64,000 nucleotides of DNA, from positions 1 through 64,000 of the forward strand of contig CAVTQA010000048.1 of assembly GCA_963736715.1 (NCBI GenBank). The letters run 5' to 3'. Under the pieces are notes generated by a model that worked only from the letters and a program-made list of their open reading frames with translations, was not told where the DNA came from and searched no databases. How positions within the stretch are numbered: the stretch's first letter is position 1; each line of letters starts with the position of its first letter. Position numbers and translations under genes: made by a program. This document shows, piece after piece, positions 1 to 8,074 of the stretch. Source of the stretch: AP-15 sp963736715 (GTDB taxonomy: Bacteria; Pseudomonadota; Alphaproteobacteria; ATCC43930; CGMCC-115725).

Positions 1-250
1 GAGACCCGCCTTACCGCTCAGGCTCGGTCAGCATTCGACTCGATAGCGGACGCTCGGGTTATCAGTTCGTTAGGACTGTGGCCTGTCATCGCCAGTACGA
101 GCCGCAGTGTTCAGCCGAGCAATTCCATGCTCGAACTGCGCCCAACAACGCCAGAAGATTATCCGGAATGAAGTGGCTTTGGTCGGCAAAGAGAGCGTGA
201 GTGGGTCACCAGCGGCAACCGGCCGCGGGATAAGTCAGGAGAACCCACCC

Positions 251-721
251 ATGCGCATTTATGTGATTGGCAATGACGGAATCACGCTGTGCCGCGAGGC
301 GCCGGCCAGAGTGACTGAGGGCGAGATCGCCGTCACGTCGAAGGAGGAACTGCAGGCCGCCCCGCTCAGCGGCAAACGGCTGCTGGCGTTGTGGAATGCA
401 CTGCCCGGTATCGAAAAGAGGAAAAAGGTCGGGGATCGCGCGGCACTGATTGACGAGCTGTGGTCGGCGATCGAGGCGCTGCCCGAGCCGGAACCGCAAT
501 CCGACGCGAAGCGAGCGTCAAAGCAGGATGAGGTCATCACGATGCTGCGCCGGCCCGAGGGCGCCACCGTCGACGAGGTCGCGAGCACTATGGGCTGGCA
601 GCGGCACACTGTGCGCGGTCTCTTCTCCGGAACCCTGAAAAAGAAGCTCGGGCTCACGCTCGCCTCGGCGCAAGAGGAACGCGGCCGGGTCTACCGCATC
701 ATCGAACCGGCGAGCATATGA
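251..721 (+). CDS. DUF3489 domain protein
   Basis: A protein of about 156 residues. Its C-terminal half reads as a small winged-helix-like module (VITMLRRPEGATVDEVAST followed by MGWQRHTVRGLFSGTLKKK), which is the DUF3489 signature. The ATG at 251 is chosen because AGGAG at 237-241 sits 9 bases upstream; frames opening further upstream at 107 lack this. The stop overlaps the next start (ATGA at 718), so it is translationally coupled to the DUF2924 gene. DUF3489, DUF2924 and a large serine recombinase commonly travel together in alphaproteobacterial mobile DNA, so a DNA-binding role in that element is inferred. Biochemical function is unknown. Confidence 0.85.
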   Translation: MRIYVIGNDGITLCREAPARVTEGEIAVTSKEELQAAPLSGKRLLALWNALPGIEKRKKVGDRAALIDELWSAIEALPEPEPQSDAKRASKQDEVITMLRRPEGATVDEVASTMGWQRHTVRGLFSGTLKKKLGLTLASAQEERGRVYRIIEPASI

Positions 722-1278
722 AACCGTCGCGCCACGGCACTTTGGCCCGCCAACACTCTGGCGGGCCGTCCTCCGTTCTCAGTCGAAGCGGGAACCCGAG
801 CGGCGAACCGCGGGGCGGAGTTGTGGCCGAGGTCGATGGCCAAATTGCCGAGTTGGCGCATCGGTCGACGCACGAACTGCGCCTTGACTGGCGCCAATTG
901 CATCAGGTCGCAGCGCCCCAAGGGCTCAGTCGCGATCTGCTCATCCGAGCCCTCGCTCACCAGCTACAAGAGCAGAGCTATGGTGGAACCGGCCGGGCCT
1001 TGCGGCGTCGCCTGCAGGCGCTGACCGGAGAGCGCGAAAAGCGCGGCGCGTCCTTCGATCCCGCTGTCGTGCTGAAGACCGGCACGACATTGGTTCGTCA
1101 GTGGCGTGGGCACACCCACGCCGTCCTCGTTCGCGACAACGGGTTTGAGTATGAGGGTGAGCGTTATCGCTCGCTGAGCGTAATCGCCAAGCGGATCACC
1201 GGGGCGCATTGGTCGGGCCCTCGGTTCTTTGGCCTGACCAAGCCAGCCGGTGCTTCGGCCGCCGCCGAGGCCGACTGA
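718..1278 (+). CDS. DUF2924 domain protein
   Basis: 186 residues. A central segment (HELRLDWRQLH, then GLSRDLLIRALAHQLQE) and a C-terminal segment (GTTLVRQWRGHTHAVLV, GFEYEGERYRSLSVIAKRIT) match DUF2924, a family almost always found next to recombinases. The second segment resembles the small beta-rich modules of phage-type DNA-binding proteins, but no catalytic motif is visible. It overlaps the upstream gene by 4 bases and its stop overlaps the recombinase ATG at 1278, so all three genes form one tightly packed transcription unit. The role in the element is unknown. Confidence 0.85.
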   Translation: MKPSRHGTLARQHSGGPSSVLSRSGNPSGEPRGGVVAEVDGQIAELAHRSTHELRLDWRQLHQVAAPQGLSRDLLIRALAHQLQEQSYGGTGRALRRRLQALTGEREKRGASFDPAVVLKTGTTLVRQWRGHTHAVLVRDNGFEYEGERYRSLSVIAKRITGAHWSGPRFFGLTKPAGASAAAEAD

Positions 1279-3005
1279 TGACGAGGTCAGCCGCCAGCAC
1301 CACACGACATACCGGCAGGATCCGCTGTGCGATCTACACCCGCAAATCCTCCGAGGAGGGGCTCGAGCAGGAATTCAATTCGCTGCAGGCGCAGCGCGAG
1401 GCGTGCGAGGCCTTCATCAACAGCCAGCAGCACGAGGGCTGGGTGTGCCTGCGCGCGGTTTATGACGATGGCGGGTTCTCCGGCGCGACGATGGATCGGC
1501 CTGCTCTGCAGCGGCTGCTCGCCGACATCGCCGCGGGTCGGGTCGATACCATCGTCGTCTACAAGATCGACCGGCTGACCCGCTCGCTCGCCGATTTTGC
1601 CAAGATCGTCGAGATCCTCGATCAGAGGAGCGCCTCCTTCGTTTCGGTGACGCAGCAATTCAATACGACAACGTCGATGGGGCGCCTGACCCTCAATGTA
1701 CTTTTGTCGTTTGCGCAGTTCGAGCGCGAGGTCATCGGCGAGCGCATCCGCGACAAGATCGCCGCCTCGAAACGAAAGGGGATGTGGATGGGTGGCGTGC
1801 CGCCGCTTGGGTATCGGGTAGAGGACCGCAAACTCCTCGTCATCGACAGCGAGGCGGAGATCGTGCGCTCGATCTTCCGCCGCTATGCCGAACTCGGCTC
1901 GGTCCGGTTATTGAAGCAGGAGCTCGACGCCCGCGGCATCAAGAGCAAATCGTGGACGAGCGCTTCCGGCCGCCTCATTGGCGGCAAGCCATTTTCGCGC
2001 GGCGCGCTCTACCTGATGCTGCAGAACCGTACCTATCTCGGCGAGATCGTTCATAAGGGGCAATCCCATCCCGGCGAACACGCGCCGATCGTCGATCAGG
2101 CGCTATGGGATGCCGTTCACTCTCAGCTCGCCGACAATACTGCCGAGCGCAGCTCCGGCACACGAACCCGTCAGCCGAGCCTGCTCGCCGGCCTATTGTT
2201 CGATCCCGACGGCAACCCGATGACGCCAACCCACGCCGTCAAGAAAGGCACGCGTTACCGCTACTATGTCTCCCGCCCGCTGATCACCAAGGATCAGAGC
2301 GAGAGGTCCCCCGGGCTGCGCATTCCAGCCGCGGAGATCGAGCAGCTCGTCACGAGCCGCATGCGCCAATGGCTTCTCGATCCGGCCAGCATCTATCAGG
2401 CGACACGGTTTTCGGATGCCTCAGCGCAACGCCAATTCCTGGCGCGAGCCGCGGAAATCGGCAAGATCTGGCCCGAATTGCCAGGAGCACGCCAGCGTGC
2501 GTTGGTTACCGCCCTGATCGAGCGCATCGACGTCGGAGCCGACCAAATCGACATCCGTACTGCACCCGACACAGCTTGGCGCGTTCCTCGATGGCGCCGC
2601 GACAGCGCATCCCGAGCGCGACGGACGATGAAACCCAGACCCTGTGCGTGCCGATACGGCTTCGCCGCTCCGGGCGGGAGATCAGGATGCTGATCGACAG
2701 CAACCGATCCGTCTGCCATCGCGAAACCCAACGCGCGGCTGATCAAGCTATTGATCAGGGCGCATCGCTTCCATGCCACACTCATCGGCAGCCCCGGCGT
2801 GCCCTTTGCGGCACTGGCCAAGCAAGAAGGCGTGAGCCGGTCCTATTTCACGCGGCTGGTCCGCCTCAGCTATCTTGCCCCCGACATTACGAAAGCCATC
2901 CTCGACGGCAATCAGCCACCCTATCTCACGGCAGACAAGCTGCTCGCCCACTCACGTCTGCCGCTGGCCTGGCACGAGCAACGCGTCCTGCTCGGCTTTG
3001 CTTGA
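1278..3005 (+). pseudogene. Large serine recombinase, frameshifted
   Basis: Starts at the ATG overlapping the DUF2924 stop. The N-terminal resolvase domain is intact: AIYTRKSSEEG carries the probable nucleophile Ser24, followed by VVYKIDRLTRSLADFAKIVE. The recombinase domain and zinc-ribbon-like region follow to about residue 450. Downstream the family sequence continues in other frames: LGAFLDGAATAHPE from about 2575, ETQTLCVPIRLRRSGREI from about 2630, and PSAIAKPNARL through LPLAWHEQRVLLGFA to a stop at 3005. At least three indels are therefore present (near 2565, 2622 and 2703), two of which look like one extra base. The catalytic domain could still be made, with a scrambled C-terminus. 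Real decay and sequence error cannot be separated here. Confidence 0.85.
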
Positions 3006-3058
3006 GAAATTGACCCGAGCCGCAGCTTTGGCTAGCCGCGGCCGCCGTTGCCCATGAT

Positions 3059-3250
3059 ATCAGCGGCACTGCGGTACTGGAATATCGCCCGACAGAGATA
3101 ACAGCGCCGCTTGGCGCGATCTCGACTAACCCCTGCGCGTCTCTGCGGACCCCAGCGACGCGCACCCGCGCGGAACCGCGGGTTTTTCGACCTGTAACGG
3201 CCGGGTCTGGGCGAGACACGGACTGTCTGCTGGAGGGAGATGGATTCGAA
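3059..3250. repeat. Inverted repeat copy A with tRNA 3'-end-like remnant
   Basis: This ~190 bp segment is matched in inverted orientation by 6606-6806. The shared blocks are AGCGGCACTGCGGTACTGG at the left, GCGTCTCTGC in the middle, and ACGGACTGTCTGCTGGAGGG plus GATGGATTCGAAC at the right. Read on the minus strand, 3228-3254 shows a perfect T-arm (5 bp stem GATGG/CCATC around TTCGAAT) followed by TCCCTCC, as in a tRNA acceptor 3' strand. No matching 5' tRNA half is present. It looks like a tRNA 3' fragment of the kind used as an integration site, with a conserved flank. The rest of 3006-3445 shows no gene. Confidence 0.6.
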
Positions 3251-3445
3251 CCATCGGTACCCCGCAAATTTTTTTGGCTGCCCCGTCGATCCCGCGAATT
3301 CACCTTCCGCAATATAAACCGGGCATCCCTCGCGACAGGGACCGATGGGCCGGGCCCTACCGTCGTACGCGTCTCACCCGGTAGAGAACATCTGGGAACG
3401 CCTGCGCAGCAACTACTTCAGGGCACCCGGTTTCGAGCGCTAGCC

Positions 3446-4099
3446 CTACCGACGGCTGCGCGTGACTCGGCCGTGCACTTCACCCTGCTTGCCGCGTCGG
3501 GCATGATCGGCAACCAGCGCCTCGAGCATTCCGGCGAGCCGCAAGGAAAGTCCTTCGGATCCGACACTTTGGGCGGTAATGCGGGCGCCCTCGCATAGCA
3601 GAAAGACTTCGTCGGCGAGACGCTCGGGATCGGCGAGCTTGGCGTCGCAGCACAGGCGAATAAGCCGTTCGCGAAGCGCGGTTTTATACTCGCGAATGAC
3701 ACGCCGCGCCGGATGATCCCAATCCGGCAGCTCGACCGCAGCGTTGGCGAGTGCACAGCCGCGCTCGGCCTCGTTCTCCTTGAAGTCCGCAACATGGCGC
3801 AGCCAGGCCAGGAGCTGGCCTTCCGGATCGCCCGAGTGGACGGCGGCGAGCGCATCCCAGGCAGCGTCGAACTCCTGCGTTAACTCGCTGAGACACGCAG
3901 CGATCAGCACATCCTTCGAGGTGAAGTGGCGATAGAGCGTCATCTTGTTGGTGCCGGCCGCCTCGGCAATCGCGTCGACGCCGACGGCATGGATGCCGCG
4001 GCGATAGAACAATTCGCGGGCGGCCGCGAGGATGCGCTCGCGCGGGGGCGGGCGGCTGCCCTGCCGATCGGCGGCCGGCCTCGCGGTTGACACGATCAT
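3446..4099 (-). CDS. TetR/AcrR family transcriptional regulator
   Basis: About 217 residues. The N-terminal helix-turn-helix is typical of the family (RERILAAARELFYRRGI, AVGVDAIAEAAGTNKMTLYRHF), and the helical ligand-binding domain contains CALANAAVELPDWDHPAR, as in TetR_C regulators of Rhizobiales. The ATG at 4099 is preferred over the GTG at 4105 because GGGGAG lies 8 bases upstream of the former and only 2 from the latter. The gene is divergent from the small gene at 4225 and the MlaC-like gene, with a candidate operator in between. The ligand is unknown. Confidence 0.9.
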   Translation of the reverse strand: MIVSTARPAADRQGSRPPPRERILAAARELFYRRGIHAVGVDAIAEAAGTNKMTLYRHFTSKDVLIAACLSELTQEFDAAWDALAAVHSGDPEGQLLAWLRHVADFKENEAERGCALANAAVELPDWDHPARRVIREYKTALRERLIRLCCDAKLADPERLADEVFLLCEGARITAQSVGSEGLSLRLAGMLEALVADHARRGKQGEVHGRVTRSRR

Positions 4100-4133
4100 G
4101 GCCACTTCTCCCCTTGTCCCTTGATATGTTACT

Positions 4134-4178
4134 TAGCGGTCAGTATATAGGGTGTTACCGTTCAGTTCCGTTAACGTA
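4134..4178. promoter_or_regulatory. Candidate TetR operator region
   Basis: CGGTCAGT (4137-4144) and CCGTTCAGT (4158-4166) form a near-direct repeat about two helical turns apart, immediately upstream of the TetR gene and in the divergent intergenic region. The position suits autoregulation. This is inferred from spacing and position only. Confidence 0.35.
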
Positions 4179-4224
4179 GCACATGCGCTAGCCGATTTCC
4201 ACCCCTGTCCCGAAGGGCACCGCG

Positions 4225-4482
4225 ATGGATACATGCGAGCTGACGCTGACCAACCTTCTCGCCGATCCGATGACCCTGGCCGTGATGGCAGCTGATCGGG
4301 TCGATCCCGCTGGGCTGGCGGCGGCGTTGTCTGGATTGGCCCGGAGGCTTGAGTTCGCCCCGCCGGCAGCCGGCGGCGCTTTCTCCGGCGCACCAGGCGG
4401 AAGCGCTTTTCGCGAATTCTTTATGGCCCCGTCAAACGAGCGCCTACCGACCCGATGCGATAGAGCGGGTGGGCAACGATGA
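4225..4482 (+). CDS. Small hypothetical protein
   Basis: Up to 85 residues beginning MDTCELTLTNLLADPMTLAVMAADRVDP. The core (DPMTLAVMAADRVDPAGL) resembles short unnamed proteins seen in related alphaproteobacteria, while the C-terminal part is Gly/Ala/Arg-rich and may be a read-through tail. No strong ribosome-binding site lies before the ATG. It sits 25 bases upstream of the MlaC-like gene and could be co-transcribed with it. Function unknown. Confidence 0.4.
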   Translation: MDTCELTLTNLLADPMTLAVMAADRVDPAGLAAALSGLARRLEFAPPAAGGAFSGAPGGSAFREFFMAPSNERLPTRCDRAGGQR

Positions 4483-4507
4483 TTGACACAAACAGGAGGG
4501 CCCTGCC

Positions 4508-5155
4508 GTGAGGAAGCCGATCGTTCTGAAAGGGCCGCTATGGAGAGCCGCGGGTCTTGCGGCGCTGCTGGGCCTCGGTCTCATTTCGCACCCGGTCCAG
4601 TCCGCGCCGGCGAGCGGGGGTGACACCGTCCAGAGGCTCTACGATGCCCTGCTCAGCACGATGAAGAACGGTCGCACACTCGGGCAAAGCGGGCGTTTCA
4701 CGCAGCTGGAGCCGGTCATTCGCAGGACCTTCGACATCCCGTCGATGACCCGGTTGTCGGTCGGCCCGTCCTGGGCCACTCTGACCGAGGCGCAACGGCA
4801 GCAGGTGATGGAGAGCTTCGGGCGCTATATCTCGGCGATCTATGCCGAACGTTTTGACAGCTACGCTGGTCAGAAGCTGCAGGTAACCGGCGAACAGCCC
4901 GCGGTGGCCGGCGTCATGGTGCGCAGCCAGATCGTCAAGGCCAACGGCGAGCCGGTCAACGTCGACTACATGATGCGCCGCAACGGCGACAGCTGGCTGA
5001 TCTCCGACATTTATCTCGACGGCGCGATCAGCGAGGTGGCGACCCGCCGTTCCGAATTTGCCGCGATCCTGAAGAACGAGGGCATCGACGGCCTGATCGC
5101 TGCACTCAACCGCAAGGCGGACATCCTGACCGCGACGACGGCAAAGGCGTCCTAG
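4508..5155 (+). CDS. MlaC/Ttg2D (HpnM-like) lipid-binding protein
   Basis: 215 residues with an N-terminal signal segment (WRAAGLAALLGLGLI, cleavage likely after PVQSA). The mature part carries the family pattern: RFTQLEPVIRRTFDIPSMTRL, YAERFDSYAGQKLQV, WLISDIYLDGAISEVATRRSEF. MlaC/HpnM proteins are periplasmic carriers of phospholipids or hopanoids that work with Mla ABC permeases or HpnN exporters; no such partner is visible here. A related frameshifted gene lies at 29537-30167. The start is a GTG at 4508 preceded by AGGAGGG about 6 bases upstream. Substrate unknown. Confidence 0.85.
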   Translation: MRKPIVLKGPLWRAAGLAALLGLGLISHPVQSAPASGGDTVQRLYDALLSTMKNGRTLGQSGRFTQLEPVIRRTFDIPSMTRLSVGPSWATLTEAQRQQVMESFGRYISAIYAERFDSYAGQKLQVTGEQPAVAGVMVRSQIVKANGEPVNVDYMMRRNGDSWLISDIYLDGAISEVATRRSEFAAILKNEGIDGLIAALNRKADILTATTAKAS

Positions 5156-5203
5156 CTGTTCCCCCGGGCACCGGCCGTGCCGCCCAGAGACAGGAGGCTA
5201 CAG

Positions 5204-5482
5204 GTGCCCAGCATGCTGATGTTGGCAAGCGGCGTCGGGCTCGTCGCGGCAACCGCCGCTCTCTGGGTACAAGGGTGGCGGCGGGCCGATCACCGCTTCT
5301 TCGCTGGTCTTATCTCGATCGCCGTCACCCTGAGCTTGTTTTCGGTCGTCGCCTGGGCCGCGATCGCCATTGCACCCTTGCCTCCTATTGCTTGGGTTCT
5401 TGTCGGCACGCTCGCTCTCCTCTTCGCGCTACGATTGTATCGAGAGTTACAGGAGCCGCCGCCGGGCGGAGGTTCTCGTTAG
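5204..5482 (+). CDS. Small membrane protein
   Basis: About 92 residues with two or three hydrophobic segments (LMLASGVGLVAATAALWV; FFAGLISIAVTLSLFSVVAW; WVLVGTLALLFALRLY) and a charged tail ending PPPGGGSR. The GTG at 5204 is chosen because AGGAGG lies 7 bases upstream; the ATG at 5213 is an alternative. It follows the MlaC-like gene by about 50 bases and may be in the same transcript. It is similar in layout to small inner-membrane proteins of unknown function; no family was recognised. Confidence 0.6.
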   Translation: MPSMLMLASGVGLVAATAALWVQGWRRADHRFFAGLISIAVTLSLFSVVAWAAIAIAPLPPIAWVLVGTLALLFALRLYRELQEPPPGGGSR

Positions 5483-5631
5483 CCGCGCGTGATCGAATTG
5501 ACAGTCGACGCATCGCGCGGCCGGCGGATCCGCTGATCGGCTGCCAGCTCCGCATGGGTTAAGCTCATCTTCTCCGGCACCTGACCTTAGCGCGGAACGC
5601 GAGGGACCATCGACCGTTAATTGAATGGGAG

Positions 5632-6549
5632 GTGGAAACGCTGACACCCGACGGCCTGATGCGGATTTATCCGACGTGGCTGCAAGGATGGGTTGGCGTA
5701 TGCAAGCAAGCGATTTTCAGTTGGCTCGACGACCGCGCGCCGACGATGGGTGCGGCGATTGCCTACTACACAGTATTTTCACTTGCGCCGATCCTCGTTT
5801 TGGTAATTGGGGTTGCCGGGCTCGCCTTTGGTCGGGCAGCGGCAGAAGGGGCCCTGTTTGCAGAACTCGCGGATCTCGTCGGTCCGGAAAGTGCAGCAGC
5901 CGTGCAAGCGATGCTTCGGAGTGCCAGCGGCACTCGATCCGGAATTATTGCGACCGCAGTCGGGATCGGCACCGTGATCATTGCGGCGACCGCGGTACTC
6001 GGTGAATTGCAGTCGGCTCTAAACCTCATCTGGAGGGCCCCGGCAACGAAAGGGCTCGGCATCTGGCATATTCTAAGATCGCGGCTCGTCAGCCTCTCGG
6101 TAATCCTCGTGATCGGATTTTTGCTGTTGGTCTCTCTCGTGATTAGCACGGCGTTAGCAGCCCTCAGCGATTATCTCGACTGGATCCTACCTGGGCTCGC
6201 AACCATACTGCATGTCGTGCACTTGACTCTCTCCTTTGGCTTCACGACCGTTCTCTTTGCGATGATGTTTAAAATACTCCCGGATAAAGCCGTGGAATGG
6301 GGCGAAGTTTGGCTTGGTGCGGCCATAGCTTCTCTGCTTTTCACGATCGGCAAGCATCTGATCAGTCTCTATATTGGAAGCAGTAAGATAGCCTCGACCT
6401 ACGGCGCTGCCGGTGCGCTCATAATCATTTTAGTATGGGTGTACTATTCGGTACAGATCGTCCTGCTTGGCGCGGAATTCGCAAAAGCATATACCGATCA
6501 CCGACGAGCGCTTCGTGAAATGCGCCAACCTGGCCGAGTTGCGGGTTAA
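5632..6549 (+). CDS. YihY/BrkB family membrane protein
   Basis: About 305 residues with six hydrophobic segments. Family motifs are AAIAYYTVFSLAPILVLVIG near residue 42, GELQSALNLIWRAP near residue 125, and STYGAAGALIIILVWVYYS near residue 260 before the last membrane helix. The family was once annotated as ribonuclease BN but has no nuclease residues; it is an inner-membrane protein of unclear role. The start is uncertain: GGGAGG at 5627-5632 overlaps the first possible start (GTG 5632) and the first ATG is at 5659. The gene ends just before inverted-repeat copy B. Confidence 0.9.
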   Translation: METLTPDGLMRIYPTWLQGWVGVCKQAIFSWLDDRAPTMGAAIAYYTVFSLAPILVLVIGVAGLAFGRAAAEGALFAELADLVGPESAAAVQAMLRSASGTRSGIIATAVGIGTVIIAATAVLGELQSALNLIWRAPATKGLGIWHILRSRLVSLSVILVIGFLLLVSLVISTALAALSDYLDWILPGLATILHVVHLTLSFGFTTVLFAMMFKILPDKAVEWGEVWLGAAIASLLFTIGKHLISLYIGSSKIASTYGAAGALIIILVWVYYSVQIVLLGAEFAKAYTDHRRALREMRQPGRVAG

Positions 6550-6605
6550 CCGGGAGGGATTTGCCTCGGCGCCTGGTTGGGCCCCGGTCGTCCTCACGGG
6601 GAACC

Positions 6606-6806
6606 AAGAGTTCGAATCCATCTCCCTCCAGCAGACAGTCCGTCTCTCTCCCGCAGCCACTTTCGAAGGTCAAGAACCCGGGCTTTCCCCGCAGGTGTGC
6701 GAGGCTCGCTTGACGACGGGGTCAGTAGAGACGCGGCAGGCTTTCCATTGCGCGCCAACCGGCGGCAATGTCTCTGCCGGGCCATATTCCAGTACCGCAG
6801 TGCCGC
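6606..6806. repeat. Inverted repeat copy B with tRNA 3'-end-like remnant
   Basis: Inverted, diverged partner of 3059-3250 (see copy A for shared blocks). On the plus strand the sequence TTCGAATCCATCTCCCTCC (6611-6629) is the T-loop and acceptor 3' strand of a tRNA-like end. The preceding stem (AAGAG) no longer pairs with CCATC, so this copy is more degenerate. A GGAGGGA at 6553-6559 could pair with TCCCTCC at 6623-6629, a spacing of 77 bases overall, but the D and anticodon arms are not recognisable. The far end of the copy runs into the truncated permease gene. Confidence 0.6.
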
Positions 6807-6884
6807 TGATGTGGTCAGCGGCAATGCCATGACGGTCCGAACGAAATCGGGAGTTTCCGGGCTTTAGCGTGGGTAGTCTTTGAA

Positions 6885-7257
6885 TTCGGATCCTGCCCCG
6901 CCACGCCACCATAACGACGCCGAGCGAGAGGGCGATCAGATAGAAGGCCACCAGTCCGGCATCGCGCCGCGTCCGCTCGCCGGTGATCAGCCCGGCCAGC
7001 GCCGCCACGGCAAGTCCGCTCGCCAGCCCGCCCAGCGACAGCCATCCCGGCGATGGGCCGGCATAGAGAAACCCGACCGCCGCGCCGGGCATGACCGCAT
7101 GTCCCAGCACGTCGCCGTCGAGGCTCATCCGCCGCAAAACCAGCAGCGTTCCGACGGCCCCGTTGGTCAGCGCCAGCGCCAGACAGGCCACCAGCGCCGC
7201 GCGCATGAACGCGAGCGTCTCGAACGGTTCCACGATCAGCGCATGCGCCGACATCAC
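6885..7257 (-). pseudogene. Zn/Mn ABC transporter permease, truncated (ZnuB/MntB-like)
   Basis: Starts with an ATGA overlap onto the ATPase stop, as in znuCB/mntAB-type operons. About 125 residues match the N-terminal half of a metal ABC permease (FMRAALVACLALALTNGAVG, then LVLRRMSLDGDVLGHAVMPG, AAVGFL, and a third helix). After WRGRIRI the homology stops and the frame runs into repeat copy B. The second half, normally another 140 or so residues with several membrane helices, is absent from the window, so the permease should be non-functional. Confidence 0.8.
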
Positions 7258-7946
7258 GCCGCCATCGCCGGCAACACCGCCTCTGTCGCACCCCAGGCGA
7301 CGCAGCGTCGCGCCAATACAACAGTCGAGGGAAAGTGCGCCTGAACCAGGTCGAGATCATGCAGCACGGCGATCACGGTCCTGCCCTCCTGGTGCCATCG
7401 TGTGACCTGGTCAAGCAGCACCGACATCGTTTGCGCATCGACCGCAGCGAATGGCTCGTCGAGCAGAATAACCGCAGCGTCCTGCAGGATCAGCCGCGCG
7501 AACAGCGCCCGCTGCAGCTCGCCCACCGACATCTCGCCAATCGGCCGCCCCAGCCGTCCTGCCAGCCCCACCGTCTCCGCCGCCGCCGCCGCACGCGCCC
7601 GCAGCGCAGTCCCGGGAGCGCGGAAGGCGCCGAACTCGCGCCATGCGCCCAGCGTGATCAGTTCCGATACCGAAAGCGGGTAATCACGGTCGATCGCCGC
7701 GAGCTGCGGCAGATAGGCCACTCGCTGCCGCGCAGGACGATCCACCACCCCGCCGGCAAGCCGTTTCACACCAGCGATCGCGGCGAGGAGCGTGCTCTTG
7801 CCGGCCCCGTTCGCGCCGACGACGGCGGTCAGGCTGCCCGGAGCGAACTCTCCGCTCACAGCCTCCAATGCTATTCGCCGCCCATAGCGCACCGTCACGC
7901 CGCGCAGCCGGACACCGCCGTCAAACAGCGTGTACCGACGGAGCAA
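7254..7946 (-). CDS. Zn/Mn ABC transporter ATP-binding protein (ZnuC-like)
   Basis: About 230 residues. Walker A is GANGAGKST, the signature loop is MSVGELQRALFARLI (a variant of LSGGQ), and Walker B is VILLDEPFAAVD, followed by the H-loop VLHDLDL. The fold and partner (a metal permease start overlapping its stop) place it with ZnuC/MntB ATPases that power uptake of Zn or Mn across the inner membrane. The TTG at 7946 is chosen because GGAGG lies 8 bases upstream and the frame above it crosses a palindromic regulatory site. No substrate-binding protein is nearby and the permease is truncated, so the system is probably dead or needs another permease. Confidence 0.8.
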   Translation of the reverse strand: MLRRYTLFDGGVRLRGVTVRYGRRIALEAVSGEFAPGSLTAVVGANGAGKSTLLAAIAGVKRLAGGVVDRPARQRVAYLPQLAAIDRDYPLSVSELITLGAWREFGAFRAPGTALRARAAAAAETVGLAGRLGRPIGEMSVGELQRALFARLILQDAAVILLDEPFAAVDAQTMSVLLDQVTRWHQEGRTVIAVLHDLDLVQAHFPSTVVLARRCVAWGATEAVLPAMAA

Positions 7947-7990
7947 AACCGCACCCTCCCGATCTGGCCTGCCGCGCAACACGAAAAACC

Positions 7991-8013
7991 GGTATAATCT
8001 TGCATAATACGCC
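7991..8013. promoter_or_regulatory. Metal-box-like palindrome (candidate Zur/Mur/Fur site)
   Basis: GTATAAT-CTTGC-ATAATAC is an inverted repeat with one mismatch, 45 bases upstream of the ATPase start. Fur-superfamily boxes of alphaproteobacteria are AT-rich palindromes of this type and Zur commonly represses znu genes. The TATAAT at 7993-7998 could also be a -10 element for the plus-strand cyclase gene at 8075. Confidence 0.4.
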
Positions 8014-8074
8014 ATTCTAGGGGCAAGTTTACCGTCGTAGCCGGAGCGCAGAACGAGGTAAGGGAGGAGCAACC

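Noticed and set aside
6553..6629. Possible complete tRNA (77 bases between GGAGGGA and TCCCTCC)
   Set aside because: Acceptor arms pair and the T-loop is present, but the T-stem is broken and no D or anticodon arm can be drawn, so it is kept as a remnant only.
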